A stretch of DNA of 28,222 bases, from positions 1 through 28,222 of IMG/VR virus record IMGVR_UViG_3300006928_000052; one strand, 5' to 3'. This document shows positions 27,830 through 28,222 of the stretch, in pieces (within the stretch, counting starts at the first letter, position 1; each line of letters opens with the position of its first letter). The notes beneath the pieces are model-generated. The model saw only the letters and a program-made list of their open reading frames with translations. It had not been told where the DNA came from and ran no database searches. Both the position numbers and the translations under genes were made by a program. The DNA comes from a virus.

Positions 27830-27837
27830 CTGTTCGC
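27753..27837 (-). promoter_or_regulatory. Frameshift-stimulating RNA stem-loop
   Basis: On the minus strand, GCGAACAGTTGAAG (27837 to 27824) is followed 57 nt later by its perfect complement CTTCAACTGTTCGC (27766 to 27753), a 14-bp stem. Inside its loop TCCTAAA (27813 to 27807) pairs with TTTAGGA (27779 to 27773), giving a nested 7-bp stem. The 5' arm begins six nt after the slippery heptamer, the usual distance for a -1 stimulator. A second small hairpin (ACCGTAG/CTACGGT, 27728-27748) lies four nt further. The arms lie within coding sequence, so conservation of pairing against codon choice would be informative. Confidence 0.75.
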
Positions 27838-28188
27838 TTTCGTAAAACCCCCTTGCATCGCCTCCGCCATTTCGTCAGGTTTGGGAAGTAGGGCTGCGAT
27901 GTTTTGTCCTACGTATGCGTTGAGTTGCTGTAACTCTTGAGATGTAAGTTCAGGGTTAGTTCTCACTACCCAATTGCTCAGAGCGTACGACCAGTATCCT
28001 TCTAGGTCTAGTTCTATTTCCTGTCCTTTCATTTGGAACATGGACTGAGCGGCTTTCTGAATATCCAAGAATGAGATTTCACGAATCCATACCTCCATGA
28101 CCTGTTCAGGGTCATCAGGGTCAGTTCTTATCTCATGCTTGCTTTCATTCTTCTTCGTTAATATCGTTTGTTTCTCCACTATTGGCAT
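27826..28188 (-). CDS. Tail assembly chaperone, zero-frame (G-like), 120 aa
   Basis: A small acidic protein, MPIVEKQTILTKKN... followed by DPDDPEQVMEVWIREISFLD and a helical body with YWSYALSNWVVRTNPELTSQ and ELQQLNAYVGQNIAALLP. Size, position directly before the tape measure gene and the -1 frameshift signal near its end are all typical of the G-type tail chaperone. Zero-frame translation ends TKANS at a TGA. The minority frameshift product carries the 93-codon extension. The pair probably coats the tape measure until tube subunits polymerise, then leaves, so it is not expected in the virion. The ATG at 28188 follows GAGGAAG at about nine bases and lies inside the end of the upstream gene. 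Confidence 0.82.
   Translation of the reverse strand: MPIVEKQTILTKKNESKHEIRTDPDDPEQVMEVWIREISFLDIQKAAQSMFQMKGQEIELDLEGYWSYALSNWVVRTNPELTSQELQQLNAYVGQNIAALLPKPDEMAEAMQGGFTKANS
27844..27850 (-). promoter_or_regulatory. Slippery heptamer G_GGT_TTT for -1 ribosomal frameshift
   Basis: Near the end of the first chaperone ORF the codons are CAA GGG GGT TTT ACG. The heptamer G GGT TTT is in the correct frame and of the X_XXY_YYZ type (X = G, Y = T, Z = T). Shifting back by one base re-pairs GGG and TTT and continues with TAC GAA AGC GAA CAG TTG into the second ORF with no stop. Lambda uses GGGAAAG in the same place between G and T. The TGA of the zero frame is 15 nt after the heptamer. Confidence 0.85.
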
Positions 28189-28222
28189 TTGTTGTCACTT
28201 CCTCGGTTACAGCCGCTTCTTC
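28145..28222 (-). CDS. C-terminal end of an upstream gene, cut by window edge
   Basis: From the right edge one minus-strand frame is open for 25 codons (EEAAVTEEVTTNANSGETND, then INEEE) and ends at TGA 28145-28147. The other two frames hit stops within 14 codons. The acidic, Glu/Thr-rich tail looks like the C-terminus of a virion or tail protein, and in this gene order a tail tube or terminator gene would be expected here. It overlaps the 120-aa chaperone by 44 bases, more than other overlaps in the window. Too little is visible to name it. Confidence 0.5.
   Translation of the reverse strand, partial: EEAAVTEEVTTNANSGETNDINEEE

Overview
The window looks like the tail and adhesin module of a marine-type tailed double-stranded DNA virus. 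All supported genes lie on the minus strand and read from the right end to the left. They are packed with overlaps of a few bases or gaps under 30 bases. There are no tRNA, rRNA, integrase, transposase or CRISPR features. The gene order (two-frame tail assembly chaperone, tape measure, tail-tip protein, giant tail-tip protein, hub-like protein, small protein, then three fibre-like proteins) is the classic late tail order of Caudoviricetes. The fibre-like genes carry domains I recognise from uncultured marine virus genomes (repeated VGIGTxxP, LxYNNSTGVFTYTPP and TSVGTIATGVWNGTAI motifs). The host cannot be read from the window. The giant gene often uses AGA/AGG for Arg and ATA for Ile, which is compatible with a marine archaeal host, but a bacterial host is not excluded.

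Right end (28222 to 25387): the last 25 codons of an upstream gene overlap a 120-aa chaperone ORF. A short second ORF in the -1 frame follows. Between them sit a textbook X_XXY_YYZ slippery heptamer (GGGTTTT), a 6-nt spacer and a perfect 14-bp stem with a nested 7-bp stem. This is the layout expected for programmed -1 frameshifting that makes a G/GT-type pair. Next come a very short tape measure protein (300 aa) and a 419-aa tail-tip protein with an unusual Ala/Gly-rich hydrophobic stretch.

Centre (25382 to 8436): a single uninterrupted reading frame of 16,947 nt codes for a 5,648-residue protein, 60 % of the window. It begins with a LamG-like lectin fold. It contains beta-rich modules seen in other phage structural proteins, many HxH motifs, and patches of strongly different base composition. 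It lies between the tail-tip and hub-like genes, so a giant tail-tip or fibre adhesin is the best guess. Most of its length I do not recognise, and it is the most likely undescribed element here.

Left end (8439 to 1): a hub-like protein (469 aa) with a late-control-D/gp27-like segment, a 114-aa protein, and three large fibre-like proteins (796 aa, 891 aa, and a partial one of at least 526 aa that runs off the left edge). The three fibres share N-terminal, internal and C-terminal modules in different combinations, which suggests exchange of receptor-binding parts. In the likely assembly, the chaperones load onto the tape measure, the tail-tip, giant and hub proteins form the distal tip, and the fibres bind the host surface.
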